Source: Apricaphanius iberus
Taxonomy: Eukaryota; Chordata; Actinopteri; Cyprinodontiformes; Aphaniidae
Direction: 5' to 3'
DNA: 64,000 nucleotides
Assembly (NCBI GenBank): GCA_028564705.1
Contig: JAPXFQ010000351.1
Span: 1,054,001-1,118,000, forward strand
The notes under the pieces were generated by a model, which was given only the letters and a program-made list of their open reading frames with translations, was not told the DNA's origin and ran no database searches. A program made the position numbers and the translations under genes. Shown here one piece after another: positions 1 to 13,471 of this stretch. Position 1 is the first letter of the stretch, and the number at the start of each line of letters is the position of its first letter.

Positions 1-345
1 CCCATTCCAATCAGCAGGAACCCAATCCACATAACCCCAAATAACCAGATATCTTCCATAAAACCCGGATGCCATTTTCCGGTGCTTTGTAGAGTTGAGT
101 AGATTTTATCAATACCATTCAGAGACCAGCTGACCTTTTCATCTTTTGTTTATTCCGTTTTGGTTAAGAGAAAGATGCAAAAAGACACTCCAGATAGAGG
201 CACAGGACATAGAGCTGTGGGATAAGACACAGGAGGAGGGAGAGAAAAAGCGTGCGTCCTCGCTGAGAGCTAGAAGAGAAGAGGTCTTTCTCAGATCTTG
301 TGACATTTCTCTTCCATGGGGAGCCATTACTGACAGCATGAAATG
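1..345 (-). repeat. Interspersed repeat fragment, copy 1
   Basis: This stretch shares wording and order with 49500-50115. Both have a block near GGGATAAGACACA followed by an AAAAAGCGT block, and on the - strand both contain a short hydrophobic open segment containing IW-FG and LLI. Two related copies 49 kb apart show it is dispersed. The hydrophobic segment could come from a membrane protein of a retroelement, but frames are broken and I cannot name the family. Confidence 0.4.
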
Positions 346-439
346 GGAAGGGCTTTTCTTTGTAAAGTAATGCCCTTTTATTGTCACCTGTCTTCTGGAC
401 ACCTGTTAAATGAATCATTAGACTCACCTGTGGTTGAAT

Positions 440-680
440 ACCTGTAAATTAGAAGTTTGTAGTCTTAAGTGTGTTTTTTCTTCTAGGACTATAATTGGGG
501 TGTACTCATTTTTGCAAAATGGGCTAGAATGAATTTGTTGGGCAAATCACTTTTTGTATGTGTAAATTAACAAATGTTTGCAATATCTTAGAGAAAATGT
601 TGATTCTGAAAGAAAACTAAAGGTTTTCTGACAAATGTAGTGGGGTGTACTCATTTATGCCGAGCACTATATGTTAGGTA
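440..680. mobile_element. Possible Tc1-like element end
   Basis: The phrase GGGGTGTACTCATTT occurs twice, near 497 and near 642. This phrase is typical of ends of Tc1/mariner-type elements in fish. No transposase is visible and the second terminus was not located. Confidence 0.3.
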
Positions 681-1194
681 AGAGAGCAATTACCCAAAAG
701 ATGGGTTTCTGTTCAGTTCCTAATAAATAATGTTAAAAACTCTAAAGGAGACTGCATCACCCTTACCCTCATATCATTCTATATGGAATCCTGCCATATC
801 AGTCCCCAACACTTCCGAAAGGCATTTTTTCTGACAGTCCTCCACAGTCTTGGATCATCCCGGCTGTTACTGCCCCATTTTTTCCACTCTTTTCCATCCA
901 CATAACGTTCTATTAATGTGCTTTGATACAGCACTCTGAGAACAATCAAATTATTTTAAAATTACCTCTACAGACGTTCCCTCCTTACAGAAGGGGTCAG
1001 TGAAGGTTTTCTGCCCAACTGTCAGGTCAGCAATCCTCCCCATGTTTGTGATTTCTACTGAACCAGACTGAGAGACCATTTAAAGGCTTTGGAACCCTTT
1101 GCAGGTGTTTTGGACTAGCTGATTAGAGTGGGTCACTTTGAGCCTAAAATATTGAACATTTTTACACTAATTTGTTTGCATTCACAAGCTCAAA

Positions 1195-2536
1195 AAAGCA
1201 CGATTAGTAACTTAGTTAATTTACTAGTTACTTCTTTCAAAAGTACTTTAAGTTACTCGTTAATTTCAAAGTAACTAGTTACTAGGGAAAGTAATGTTGT
1301 TTTTACTCAGAATTCTCTTACTTCCCTAACTAGATAACCAGCAAGGCTCAATGAAACTAAATTATAAATAACAATTTCTGTTTTATGTTTCACTTTCTTA
1401 TCTGTCTGTTTCAATCTATTTCTATTATTTCAGCTCTCTACAAATGCAAACACAAAATTCTGGGGTTGATTTGGCACAGTGCTAAAAAAATCTAATAATT
1501 TTACCTAATCTTACTACGAAGAAGCAGTGGATCACAAAATGTGACATACAGAATGTTGTGATTTTTGTTGCCATTGAAATGGGTAGAAAGTATACTTTTA
1601 GCAGTGCCAGCATTAATCAGTGCCTGACACCATTTAGGAGCTGTTGGAATCAATAATAGTGCAAAAATGATTCAACATATACATGGAGGTTTATACGTTC
1701 TTTGTAAACTTAATTGAAAACAGCAGAACTGCACCATGGAGACCTCATCTTCAGACAGGCAAAGTATTTTCAGCTTATCAAAGAGAAACTAAACAACCAA
1801 TAAAAAGTATTTTCAACCTCATAGAGATAAACTAAATGAATAATAAAAAGTATCCTCAGCCTCATAAACAGTCAGTGTTTAACCATAATAATTTTTTCAA
1901 TATTGCCAAAAGCCAGTGTCACTACTGATGCATCATACAGTATGTCACTGAAAGCTGACAGGTGGGCAGAGCCAAGATGGCCACAAGGAAATGTAAACTT
2001 GTGCTAGCTGTGTTACTACTTTATTTTCTAGACTGTGAATTAAATGGTAAAAGAAAGGAGAGGAAGATGAGGAAGAAAAGACAAATCTGGACATACTCAT
2101 AGCTGGGAAAAAGGGAACAGTTTGGGAGGCCTGTTCTTAAAAATGAGTTTGAGGTTAACTTTGTTTAGCATTAGCCTAGCCAACACGTCACTCACAGGGC
2201 ACAATTTAATTGGAAAACTGGAGTCGTAGAATTTCTCACTCTACCTGAAGACCGCAGAGGGCTGGTTTTGGTCAGGTGCAGTTAATACGCTGTTAGGCAG
2301 CACGTCACACTGCACAGCCACCGGGGAATCACACGCAGTCTTTTCATGACGGAAGTAAAGATAAAGGACAGCTGTAATAGCACACTGTGATCCCGACTTA
2401 AGCCACGCAAAGTAACGAATAACGACCCTATTTAAATCCCAGTAATGATAAATGCGTTTCAGATTTTGTGCTCGTTACCACAGTAATAACATAGTTACTG
2501 TAATGCATACTTAATAATGCGTGAGTCCCAACACTG
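1195..2536. mobile_element. Degraded hAT-like non-autonomous element
   Basis: The right end carries TAATGCATACTTAATAATGCG and terminates in CCCAACACTG (2527-2536), the common terminus of a fish hAT-like MITE group. The left side is rich in TAACTAGTTACT-type words (1205-1300), but the expected CAGTGTTGGG start is not intact. A left terminus of the same type is seen at 62753. No coding capacity is seen. Confidence 0.35.
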
Positions 2537-4685
2537 TCTAGGAGTACACCTGATATGTTGTAATGTCACATTACAGCATGTGCTGTGATCCATGGTGTCA
2601 TAACGTACTCAGATCCCCTGGATTGTCGATCTTTTTTCCATTCAGATGAAGTAGGCCTATTACACATTTTGTATGCTAAAATAAAGCTTTTCTCATGCAT
2701 TTCAGTCTAATGGTTTATGTTCAGAGGGTGATCCTATCTCTTTATGCATGGTTAACTGGCTAATGCTGTCGATATCAACGAACAAATAAGGTGGAGGACA
2801 TCCCCGTTCCATGGTATCAGCACTGCCTCTGAGAGTATGTTTGTCAGAGGTTTGCAGAAAAGCCTCCTTTGCTGAGTTTTATGAGCTGTTAAGCTGAAAC
2901 TGGTCCCAGGCTGAGATGAGCAGAAAACTGAGTCAATGAAATTGAATAAGGCTCCTGCTTGGGTGGGGGTTGCTGTCCGCTAGGGCGCAGATGGAACCAG
3001 CAAGCCTAGTATATTTATAGCATTGCCCCTGACCATGATACATATGCGTGACTAGAGTTTCAGAGGTTTAAGACTTTGCACCGTAGCAACTTCACAACTC
3101 TGGCTTTGAAGAAACTTAATCATGAAATGCACAATTAAATTCCAGTTTCAAACTGCAAAATCATCTGATTACACCACTACTGGCTATACCAAAGTTTTAC
3201 ACAGTCAGATGACTCTATGTGTTCCACTTGTTGACACATATAAATGCTAGAGTATCTGTGCCTGCATGTATTACCATGTTCCTCTGTTTGATATCAATCT
3301 GTAGGCCAGACAGGTGCTGCACTGACTGTGGGCGCTTTAAATATAGTCAGTAGCCAGTCATAAAGCTGTTATTTATAGTGCCTTTGTACGTCATTTCATT
3401 CAGCTGCGGAGCACATAAAGTAACTGGGCTTGATGTGTTTCACTGAAATGACTTACAAATCTCCTAAACAGTAGACATGCATCAGTACATTTAGCATAGG
3501 CATTGAAATGACATAAAGCCCCCATTCCTGAATCACTTGAGTTAATTTGTTCTCACCTAACAGCTAATAGTAGCCCTGAGTGCAGCTGCAGCTTGACACC
3601 AAGCTATTCTGACACCAGTCAGGCAGGTGGCCAGGATTCCTCTCAAAGGGTCACTGTGCGTTAAGAAAGAGTTCTGCAGGGTTATGAACTGTTTCTCACT
3701 TCCTCTGAGAAAATGTATGAGTCAATAAAACAACTTAAGATTCAACTGCCATGATCTCTCTCTTTATTCCATAACTTTCTGTAAAATAATCAAATTAATC
3801 TAAAACATTAAGCTACATCATACAAAATATGTTATTAAGGGAGTATTTGTGTAACCTGTTGGGTGTTCCAGCATACAAGCTGCAAGGATCATATCACCAT
3901 TGTGTTGCATTCAAGATTCAAGACTGGAATTATTGAAATGTTCATGTCCTATTTGCTGGTCTCATTTCTCTATCCTTGAAATCAAACCTTTAATTTCAGT
4001 GATGTTAACAGTTTGGGTAAACACATTAAAACCGCTTTTCTTCCAATTTTTACTTAATAAAATAAACATTATGGCTTGTTAAATGAAGCAAATTAGAGGA
4101 AAGTATTTTCTCTCAGGCTCAATTTGAACTTCTTCTGCTCGGATGCAAGATTCGGCACCTATATACAATTCTTCAACTAACCTACTAAATCATATGTTAG
4201 GGACAATTATTACCCACATTTTGAACTTTCAACTTAGCTTTTGATCCATAGCCCATTCTGAAGAGATTTTTAGTTTTTTGCCGAAAAAGAAAATTAGGGT
4301 TAGTTAAATTTTTTCCACTTACACTTTGACATTCATTGTGAGCATTCAAGTAAAGCATTAATATTAGACAAAAAAGATGGTTAAAAAAACCTTGCAATAC
4401 AATAACCTGATTGCAAAGGTATAAAACTCTGTAAACTAATACTATATTGATGCAGTTTTTGAAACGTTTCAGCATTAATTTTTCTTTGAGACAAACTTAA
4501 AATCAATTACAGATAATCCGATTAACCAGAAATAAAATTCAAGTGTTGAAGTAGAATATTTAGGCACGAGCAGAGTTTCTTAGTCTGCTTGATCATGATT
4601 TGGCTCTTTGGAGGCCTAAACTTGTCCCAAAACTCTACATGTTTGGCTGGTACATCATATGTGCATCAAATAAATGTATGTTAAG
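2537..4685. other. No gene seen (2.5-4.7 kb)
   Basis: AT-rich sequence without splice-supported or conserved reading frames. Small frames near 3900 and 4197 have no recognisable composition or motif. I see nothing assignable here. Confidence 0.5.
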
Positions 4686-4689
4686 GTCA

Positions 4690-5160
4690 TAACAAAGGTT
4701 GTAAAAAAAATGGCTCAACAGTGCCCCCCAGAACGCTTTAAAACACCCTCCCCATAGACCTTATTTTAACCTACAGATATTAGATTTTGTACCCTGCTAG
4801 AATTTCCCAAGACTCCTATAAAAGCCCCATAACATCATAGTCCTAAACACATAGGAAGTCGGTCATCTTGGTTTGAACGTGTAATTTTGACAGATTTTTG
4901 GACCAATTTTGCCTCCACATTTGATGGAACTCCTCCTAGACATTTTGACCAATAAGCTTGTAAATTTGTCAAGATGGCCTTCAGGCCTGGAGGATCTAAA
5001 AAAGCTTGAGTTTTTGTGCATGTTGAAGAAGCGGGGCCTGGCCTAAAACTTTCAATAATTCCAAAAAGATGAAAGCGTTTATATTTGCTATTTAGTAAGT
5101 CACAGATGGATGAACTGTTCTGCGGTGGATGGTCTTGAGGTCTTTGACCAAGCTGCATAG
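4690..5160. repeat. Unclassified repeat-like stretch
   Basis: The phrase CATCTTGGTTTG at 4863 also occurs at 7778, and both are followed by a long low-complexity fish-like stretch with TTTGACC and TTGGACC words. An old interspersed family is likely, but termini and identity are not visible. Confidence 0.25.
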
Positions 5161-5211
5161 TGTAATGCTGACATCACTTAAGTCCCGCCCTCTCAGAACA
5201 GGAAGTGTATA

Positions 5212-5883
5212 GCCTAGTTTATACTTCCCCGACCGCAAATTTGCACTCAGATGCAGACGTATTGACTGAGATGTTTTTTATTATAGTACTCCGCTTTTCC
5301 ACTCCACTCTCTAATCACTCTCTATTGTTTTTTCAGCGCTGCTCGACCAGGACAGCAGGGGGCACTAACTTTTAATGGTTTCTCTGCCTACTATCACATT
5401 GCCGTTTCAATTTTTTTTCTAGGCTTGTGAACGTATTTCTTCCTCAAGGAGCAATGAACGACAGAAAATAAGTTTGGATTAAGCTGTAAAGCTTTTTACT
5501 AGAGGTTCAGCTCATAGAATACTCTAGAAACGTATGGAAACAAACAAAGCAGCCTTTTTTGTTTTTTTCCTACACTTCCTTCAAAATCGCCAAAAGAACA
5601 GATTAGATAAATTATCCTTTCAATATAAAGCTTGTAGTGGCAAAACGCTGCATTAACTACTGATTACAGCGACTGTAGAGCCCCGTTCTGGTGAAGCGAT
5701 CTCTAGCTGTTACTGAACTGACCAATCAGATGCAGACGCTCCCACGTTGACGGAGACAAATAGTTAAAAAATCGGCCTCTACTCCATGCGTCCTTGTGTA
5801 GGAGACGGAGAGCCCTTGTCTTGACAGACAATGGCATTGCGTCAATCCATCTCCGTCAAAACGGAGAAGCATAAACTAGGCCT
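5212..5883. mobile_element. Non-autonomous DNA transposon with terminal inverted repeats
   Basis: The left end GCCTAGTTTATACTTC (5212) is mirrored at the right end, whose reverse complement is GGCCTAGTTTATGCTTC (ending about 5883). Both ends are flanked by TA. The right subterminal part repeats CTCCGTC-type words. Length is about 670 bp with no open frame of note. The arrangement fits ISL2EU/Harbinger-like fish MITEs, but the superfamily call is inference. Confidence 0.55.
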
Positions 5884-6059
5884 AATGTTTCACCGTAAAA
5901 GATCCATATCTCACACCCAGGGTGGAGGAGGAAGGAGGTGGGGGTGATGTCCTCCCCCTCTGGTGATTAATTTCTTATCTCTGGGGGGATATGATTAAGA
6001 TTAACATATCCCTTCACATGAGCACTGCAACCCCTGTACTTCTCTTTAGACGGTACAAG

Positions 6060-6245
6060 TACCAAGATAGCATAAGCGAACACCTTCAAGAAACGATGGC
6101 TGCAGTTTACACATTCTCAGTCTGCACAGCAAACTGCGAGAGGGGATTCAGCGCAATCAACGCAGTTTTGACAGATGAGAGAAATAGAATGATAAAAACA
6201 CACAACAATTTTCTCTTCATCTCTGTACCGTTAGAGCCAAGCAGG
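6060..6245 (+). pseudogene. hAT transposase C-terminal (dimerisation) remnant
   Basis: The + strand frame reads through a segment with CTANCERGFSAINAVLTDE and then RNRM. This matches the conserved C-terminal hAT dimerisation region (NCERGFS-x-N, then R-R). The rest of the transposase is missing on both sides and the frame ends at 6257. It is a dead fragment of an autonomous hAT element; the active-site region is not present. Confidence 0.65.
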
Positions 6246-6589
6246 AGTCAGGTGTAGAAATAATATTGAGGTGTAAAAATCAGTACCCTCAGTTTAATAA
6301 ATGTATGTGGAATCCATATGCACTGTTTATTAAACTGTGCACATAGATTTCGGCATCATGCTGGACCTTTCCCAGAGCGTAAAACTGAATAACGGACATT
6401 ATTCCCGTAACTTGTAAATAAGACAACTAAAATAAGCTATACTTAAACTCAATAGTGGCCAGGTTTCTTTGAACTCCATGCACAGCAAATGTAATATTTA
6501 TTTTTATGCAGCTTTGAAGACAAACCAATTGCGAAATTTGTGGAAACGGTCCAAACATCGCACAGTGTATGTCCGTCTTGCCCTTGGGA

Positions 6590-6940
6590 TACATTACAAG
6601 CCTGCAATATCTGTGGTGTTTGGGTGACTGGGGTCTTTGATTACTTTCCCAGCCCTTTACAGACACAGCTTCCTGTAGATGTCTTGTATGACAGGAAGTG
6701 ATGCTCTGGCAATCTACTGGGCGGCTTTCACCACTCTCTACAACTCCTTCCGGTCCGAGGAAGAGCGGCTCCCGTACCAGACCGTTATAAAGTTGGTCAG
6801 GATGCTCTCGATGGTGCAACGGTAGAGGTTCACCAGGATGTCTGAGGATAGTTCGTTCTTCCTCAGAGTTCTCAGGAAGAAAAGACACTGGAGAGCCTTC
6901 TGGACCAGCTTGGAGCAGATGATTGTAAAGATTATAAAGC
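6590..6940 (-). mobile_element. Non-LTR retrotransposon (LINE) C-terminal fragment
   Basis: On the - strand, translation gives a segment with LFFLRTLRKNELSSDILVNL then YRCTIESILTNFITVWYG. This is the C-terminal reverse-transcriptase tail typical of CR1/L2/Rex1-group LINEs. The reading frame breaks repeatedly. The closely similar segment of the L2-like element at 12980-13170 (YFLRQLRKF, VWFG) supports the assignment. Confidence 0.65.
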
Positions 6941-7029
6941 TGTTATATTTGTTTGTTGTTTCGCATTGTTGTCCTCAACCTGGAACGCAGAATTTAATTT
7001 TCGTCACCTCCTTTCATTATCCGGGTAGC

Positions 7030-7205
7030 CGTCCACACCAGTTCATTTAGCCATTGATTTAAGAATTAGACGGCCCTCTTGCCCAGCTAATATTATCCGG
7101 CCACAGACCTTAAACAACACCGGGCTAGTGTGGATGATAAGGGGTTTATACTAAATAATTCAATGTTTAAGGCATTATCCGGACAAGTGTGGACATGGCC
7201 TCAGT
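7030..7205. mobile_element. Short MITE remnant
   Basis: The left phrase GGTAGCCGTCCACACCAG and the right phrase GGACAAGTGTGGACATGGCC are partly inverted and resemble the ends of the Harbinger-like MITE at 37631-38171, which also has GTCCACA-type termini. No coding capacity. Confidence 0.35.
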
Positions 7206-10200
7206 AGTAGTAGAGTTTCGGCACCAAGCATTGTCAATATAAATGCCCAAACCTCCACCTCTGGTCTTGCCAGAGTTGTCTGCGATTTTTTTGGATTGGT
7301 TAATGTGGCGTCCTGCTAACTCGATAGTAATGTCTGGGCTGCTGTTGTTTAACCATGTTGTGGTGAAAATCATGACTCTTGAGTCCATAATCTGTCTGTT
7401 GTTGGTGTTGGAGAGCATCCATTTTGTTTGCCAGAGAATGAACAGTGGTGAGGAATATGCTGGGTAAAGGTTGCCAGTGTGGTGTTAGCGTTAGCTTAGC
7501 TCCTAGCCCTCCGCGCTTACCCTGCTTTTTCTTTTTTATGTTTTTGGCCCCAGTCTGGGTAGAGTGGGCAGCCTCCAGGGTTCTGGAGCTCTCTGGGATA
7601 AGTCAGAGATAGGCAATAAAACTGTTGGAGTTTTGAGTCCATATGTCCAGAAGCTCCTGTCTGCTATAGGTCAGCAAAGCACAGCAATTCGGAATGAATA
7701 ATACAATGAAGAGTAAGTAAAAAACTGCTAAACAGATTCTGGAGAGACAATGAGCCTCATGTTGTTCATGCATCGCCATCTTGGTTTGGCCAAGCTTTGG
7801 AGATCAAACGTTTTTTAAAGGATTTTGCTGTGTCAAAACATGTGGGTGTGGCCAGGTCTTCAAGTCTGAGTCTTTGCCATGTAAATAGAAGGTGTAATAA
7901 CTTCCGCATAAAAGGTAAAAGCTGTACCATTCTTCCTGGTTCTCATCACTTACCAACACTGAACACATTTTTGGGCTCATTTGCTCATGTCCACTAAGCC
8001 CCACCCCCTGAACACAAGAAGTGCAATGTTTCAATCAAAAAGCTCTTTATTGAGCTCTTTTACATAATCATTATTTTTCTTTGCACACAGACTGAAAACA
8101 TCTTGGTGAAACTTGATGTTCAGAAGTGAAAGCTTTAGAAAGAGGGTGGGCATGTAGCAGCATGGCATTTCCTCATATCGCACCATGGAGAATGTTTTGC
8201 TCTAATTTCCTCATGAATTGGCTGATCTGCACCAAATTCAACAACATCGATATTAGTCCAACACTTAAGAGATATGTTTGCAAATATCTTTTGGGCCTGG
8301 CCAACTACCTTCATAGTGCCCCATAGAAGCATTAAAACAATCCTCCGCAACCAATATTTCAAATAGGATTGTGAAATTCATAACATAGAATTGCTAAAGA
8401 CTGATAAACTGTTGTAGCCAGGGTCTATTCCGCACAGGAGGTCGGCCATTTTGCTGGAAAGCTGCCATTTTTGCCTTTTGAGGCTATATTTAGTCATTCC
8501 GTTGGTAAGGGCACAGGCCAGAGCGACACTAAACTGCAAGGGCCTTTGGAGGCTGCTAGCAGCTTTGATTCTATTTGCATCCTTCAGCTAAAGCCCTCAG
8601 TTTTCAGAGAGGTGCAAAAAATTCAAAAGGTCCAAAATAGAAAGGCTCGCTTCCAAATACAACATCCACAACTTTTTCAAATGTACTAAAACCCAGAGAA
8701 ACAAAATGAACCCAAAACGTTTGACATAAATCCCTGAACACTGCCAAACAAAGCTTCACCATAAGCTCAGTCAAACATGAAGGTGACAGCAGCAGGACCT
8801 TTGCTTACTTTTCTTCTGATGGAAGTGTGTTTTTTTTGTCAAACTTTGACCCATTTATCTCACGTCTGAAGATGACCTGAACAGGTCTATGGACCAGAGA
8901 AGTCCGCACAGTCTGATTGATTGGGAAAACCTTTATATAGTTAAGGGAGCAAATATGGTCAAGTCAAAACATGAGATGCTCAAACTGAACCTAGTACAGG
9001 GAAGATTATTAATATGTCAAACTTTAAAATTAAACCGGATTGAGGGATTATCCCAGCTTGTTCAACTGGATGACTCATAATTCAACTTTCAGACACAAAT
9101 GGATTAGATACATATTGTAAGTAAAAAGGGAACTTAGTGAATGAACTTGTTATAGAAACCTGCTCTAACTCAGTAAGCTGTGACTTTGTGCAAGACAGGC
9201 AGTGGACAGCTGGGTAATGAGAGAAGAGGTTTCATGGTGTGAATCCAGGCCAATGGCCCTGTCCGTTACACCAAACACAGAAACGAGGAGAGAAGGTGAC
9301 AAAATACTATTAGAGAAAGAGTGAGAGCTGTGTCGTCTCAAGGCTGTCTTTGGCTGCATGGAACTGTATGGTTAGCAGGATGTGAGTCCCATGTACCAGG
9401 TGCGTGTAGACAGGAGTGATACCATGAGGAACCAGAAGTAGCAGGTGTGAACCAGGCAGCTGTCTTGTATGAGTGGGCTGGGGTATCCCACAAACACAGC
9501 TGCAGGCAGAGAGGGGACCTGATCCTGGGATCAAACTTATTGCTCTAAACTTATGGCTCAGTAGTTAAAGATTTTATTTGACAACATAGTCTTTACAAAA
9601 ATTATCCCCAATGCTGTACAACTGTTTCTAGGAAGCTACCTCTACGACTTAGTTATCTGGAAAGATTATGTTTAGCTGAACACGTTTGAATATTAACAAC
9701 TTTACACTCATACATCTAATATTCCCAATCCTTTTTTTCCAAAACTGAAAAAGCCTCTTGGATGAGAGATTAAACATTTTCAAGACAAGTCCAGTTGCTT
9801 TCAGTTAAACTCTGAAGATTAGTTGGTTTCTAAAAGCATCAAATCAACTGTAATGTTGATTGAAAGAATGACTGAAAGAATGATAAAAGAATGAACTAAA
9901 TTATACTAAATTAAAATTTGGGAGTTCCCCAAAAAACCCAACCTTAAAATTCAGGATTGCTGCTGAGTGTAAAACACTGAAAATGGCATAGATAAAGTTC
10001 TTGTGTCTGATCCCTTGTAAGTTGGTGTCTTTATTGTGAAGATACTGTACATTAAAATCACAAGAATGAGATGAGAATCCTTCAAAGGTCATGTTCATTT
10101 GTTTTTCAATCAATCTCAATTTTCTTTCTTTGAATAAAATTGTCTCGTGCTCTGGTTTCAGGAGGTTAAAGGAGTCGGTGGGGTAAAAGACAGAATTATG

Positions 10201-10880
10201 AGTATTGCTCGTTAATATTCATGAGATGTAAACGTCTTGCCTCTTATTGACAGCAATACAAAAAATTACTTTAATTACTTCGTTTGTAAATGTTCCAAGA
10301 CAAATTCCAACAGTTCAGTTCAGTCCTTCTTTCTTAGGTTAAAAAATGCAAGGTAATTTGTCATTTCCACATATAACACAAGCCTGAACATGTCCCTCCT
10401 TACTGTGGAGCTGCTAAAGGTTAGCTTCAACTAGCAGAGGCTTGTTCTGCTCTCCTGGCCACAAAATCAATCCAGCCTTCCCGTGGGCAGCGGGAGTCAA
10501 GGTAGGCAAGACCATGAATTTTAATTTCTCTGTGACGTTGGAGAGACTATTTTTTACAGAACTGGTCATTTTTGCAATTTCCTTTCTGTTGCTAATACAG
10601 GCAATAGAGGTTATAGAAAATGCTCAGGTGCAGCATCCATAGGAATTCAGAGTGAGCGACTATATTTCAAAAAGAACAAGTATTTAAGTCAAAGAGAGAT
10701 TTAAATTCTCTCATGCTAAAAATAAAAATGTTGGTTTCACAAAATGTATTTTGCAGACTCTGTATTTCATTCCAGACCTGATTAATTCATATATTAAACT
10801 TTCTGCTTGTCTAATTCTAAGATGGTGCAAATGCCGGAAAAGAATACAAGAGGCATTGTACAACGGACAGACAACCAGTC
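7206..10880. other. Unclassified sequence, no gene seen
   Basis: Small frames are scattered on both strands with no splice signals or motifs that agree. 7770-8560 looks like an old repeat because it shares CATCTTGGTTTG with 4863. The remainder shows nothing I can name. Confidence 0.4.
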
Positions 10881-10884
10881 CATC

Positions 10885-11090
10885 AAAGAAACACACAGGA
10901 CAACCATAATGTGCACACACAACACACACAACACACCCATGCACACAAACACACTCTTGTATTGCTGTTAGTAGTGAGGACCTTCTTTGACTTCCATTCA
11001 TTTTAGTGACTGTACTATGCCTAACCCGGACACTTTTCCAAAACCTAACCATTATCGATCTATTCCTAACGCTAAGCTTAACTAAAATTC
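10885..11090. repeat. CA-rich microsatellite and adjoining fish repeat
   Basis: CA-rich tract at about 10910-10965, followed by AGTGAGGACC and CCTAACCC-type words. A related stretch (AGTGAGGACC, then a CA tract at 14345-14385) lies beyond the LINE at 11095-14196. The LINE may therefore have landed inside this repeat. Confidence 0.5.
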
Positions 11091-11094
11091 ACAC

Positions 11095-13471
11095 CATACA
11101 TACCATACATTCCACCGCAGGCCTGCGTAACGGAGGCGTTACATCACCTCGCCGACCAGATCACAGACGTGGAGAAAACTCACCCGGACTCTCTGCTAAT
11201 CATTCTCGGGGATTTTAATAGAGCAAATCTCAAACTTGAACTGCCTAAATATAGACAACACGTGACGTGCCCAACCAGGGAACATGAACACTTTAGACCA
11301 CTGCTACACCACAATAAAGAATGCATATCGCTCTGTCCCCCGTGCTGCTTTGGGACTTTCTGACCACTGCCTGGTCCACCTCATCCCATCTTACAAGCAG
11401 AAGCTGAAATCTGCTAAGCCTGTAGTAAGAACTGTGAAGAGATGGACAGATGAGTCAAAGATGCAGTTACAGGCCTGCTTTGACTGCACTGATTGGAGCG
11501 TCTTTGAAGCAGCAGCCTCAGACCTGGACGAACTGACTTACACTGTGACATCTTACATCAGCTTTTGTGAGGACATGTGTGTGCAGACCAAAACCTTCTA
11601 CATGTTCAACAACAATAAACCATGGTTCACTGCAGAACTGAGACGGCTATGCCAGGACAAGGAGGAGGCCTACAGGAGTGGGGATCGGGACCTGTACAAG
11701 CAGGCCAGGAACAAGCTGACAAAGGAGATCAAGGCAGCAAAAAGGAACTACAGTGTAAAACTGAAGGAGTGTTTTTCTGCCAACGACTCTTCTGCAGTTT
11801 GGAAGGGCCTGCAGACCATTACCAACTACAGGAGACCACCCCCCCACCCTGTGGCGAGCCCCCGCCTGGCTGAGGACCTCAGTGACTTTTTCTCCAGGTT
11901 TGAAACAACCTTCACACCTTCCACCTCCCCCACCATCTCCATCACAAAAGGCCTAGCATCACCCCAAACCATCCCCCATACCTGACACCCTGCCTGCACT
12001 GAGGATCTGTGAACAGGATGTGTGTCAACTATTTCAGAGACAGAGGATTAAGAAGGCATCAGGTCCTGATGGAGTTTCTCCATCCTGTCTGAAAGTCTGT
12101 GCTGACCATCTGGCTCCCATCTTCACTCAGATCTTCAATAACTCCCTGGAGCTGTGTGAGGTCCCCTCCTGCCTCAACACTCCACCATCATCCCGGTTCC
12201 CAAGAAGTCCCCTGTCACAGGATTAAATGACTACAGACCAGTCGCCCTGACATCTGTGGTCATGAAATCCTTTGAGCGACTGGTGCTGTCCCACCTGAAG
12301 GACATCACGGATCCCCTGCTAGACCCCCTGCAGTTCGCCTATAGAGCAAACAGGTCAGTGGAAGATGCAGTCAACATGGCTCCCCACTACATCCTGCACC
12401 CCCTAGACTCTGCAGGTACCTACGTTCGGGTCCTGTTTGTGGACTTCAGCTCTGCATTCAACACCATCGTCCCAGAGCTCCTCCACCAAAAACTGTCCCA
12501 GCTCACCGTGCCTCCCTCCACCTGTCAGTGGATTACCAGTTTCCTGACTGACAGGAGGCAGCAGGTGAAACTGGGTAACTTCATATCCAGCACCGGTCCC
12601 TCAGCATCGGCGCCCCCCAGGGATGTGTTCTCTCCCCACTGCTTTTCTCCCTTTACACCACTGATTGCACGTCAAGGGACCCTTCTGTGAAACTCCTGAA
12701 GTTTGCAGATGACACCACCGTCATTGGACTCATCCGTGACGGCGACGAGCCTGCATACAGAAGGGAGGTGGAACAGCTGGTCCTCTGGTGCAGTCAGAAC
12801 CACCTGGAGCTAAACCCGCTCAAAACTGTGGAGATGACAGTGGATTTCAGGAAGAGACCCCCATCAACATCTCCTCTCATAATCACCAACAGGCCAGTCC
12901 CCACAGTGGAGTCTTTCAGGTTCCTAGGATCCACCATCACACGGGACCTGAAGTGGACCGCCCACATTGAATGTATAAGGAAGAAGGACCAGCAGAGGCT
13001 GTACTTTCTGCGTCAGCTCAGAAAGTTCAACCTGCCTCAGGAACTGCTGACCATCTTCTACACAGCAATAGTCCAGTCTGTCCTGACCTCATCCATCTCT
13101 GTCTGGTTCGGATCCGCCACCAGGCAAGACAGGGACAGACTGCAGAGAACAGTCAGGTCCTCAGAGAGAATCATAGGTACTGATCATCCCTCCATTCAGG
13201 ACCTGTACCGGGCCAGGGTCAGGAAGCGGGCCAGAAAAATCACCACTGACCCCTCACACCCTGGCCACAATCTGTCTAGGCTCCTCCCCTCAGGCCGGCG
13301 TTACAGAGCGCTGTACGCCAAAACCACAAGACACAAGAACAGTTTCTTCCCCCAGGCTGTCCCTCTGATGAACTCTGAATAGTCACAGAGTGTGAGTCCA
13401 TTCACATGAACAATAAACTAAAACTCTGCACTGCTGTATATACTTACTGTACAATAACCCCGGTTAGGTGT
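11095..13471 (+). mobile_element. L2-like LINE, 5'-truncated, coding part with frameshifts
   Basis: Pieces of one polyprotein follow in order on the + strand. An endonuclease C-terminus comes first (LLIILGDFN near 11200, SDHCLVHL near 11365). Next is a linker (11400-11900). The reverse transcriptase follows: SGPDGVSPSCLK near 12065, [12 protein letters not shown] near 12225, [10 protein letters not shown] near 12440 and FADDTTV near 12705. The C-terminal tail near 13000-13380 carries YFLRQLRKF and SGRRYRALY. Frames change near 11283, 11985, 12200 and 12620, so it cannot encode a working protein. The start of the endonuclease is absent, as expected of a 5'-truncated insertion. The L2 clade is a judgement from the motif wording. 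Confidence 0.8.

Noticed and set aside
6427..6888. 153-codon open frame on the - strand
   Set aside because: It is an off-frame reading of a LINE fragment whose real frame shows reverse-transcriptase tail motifs.
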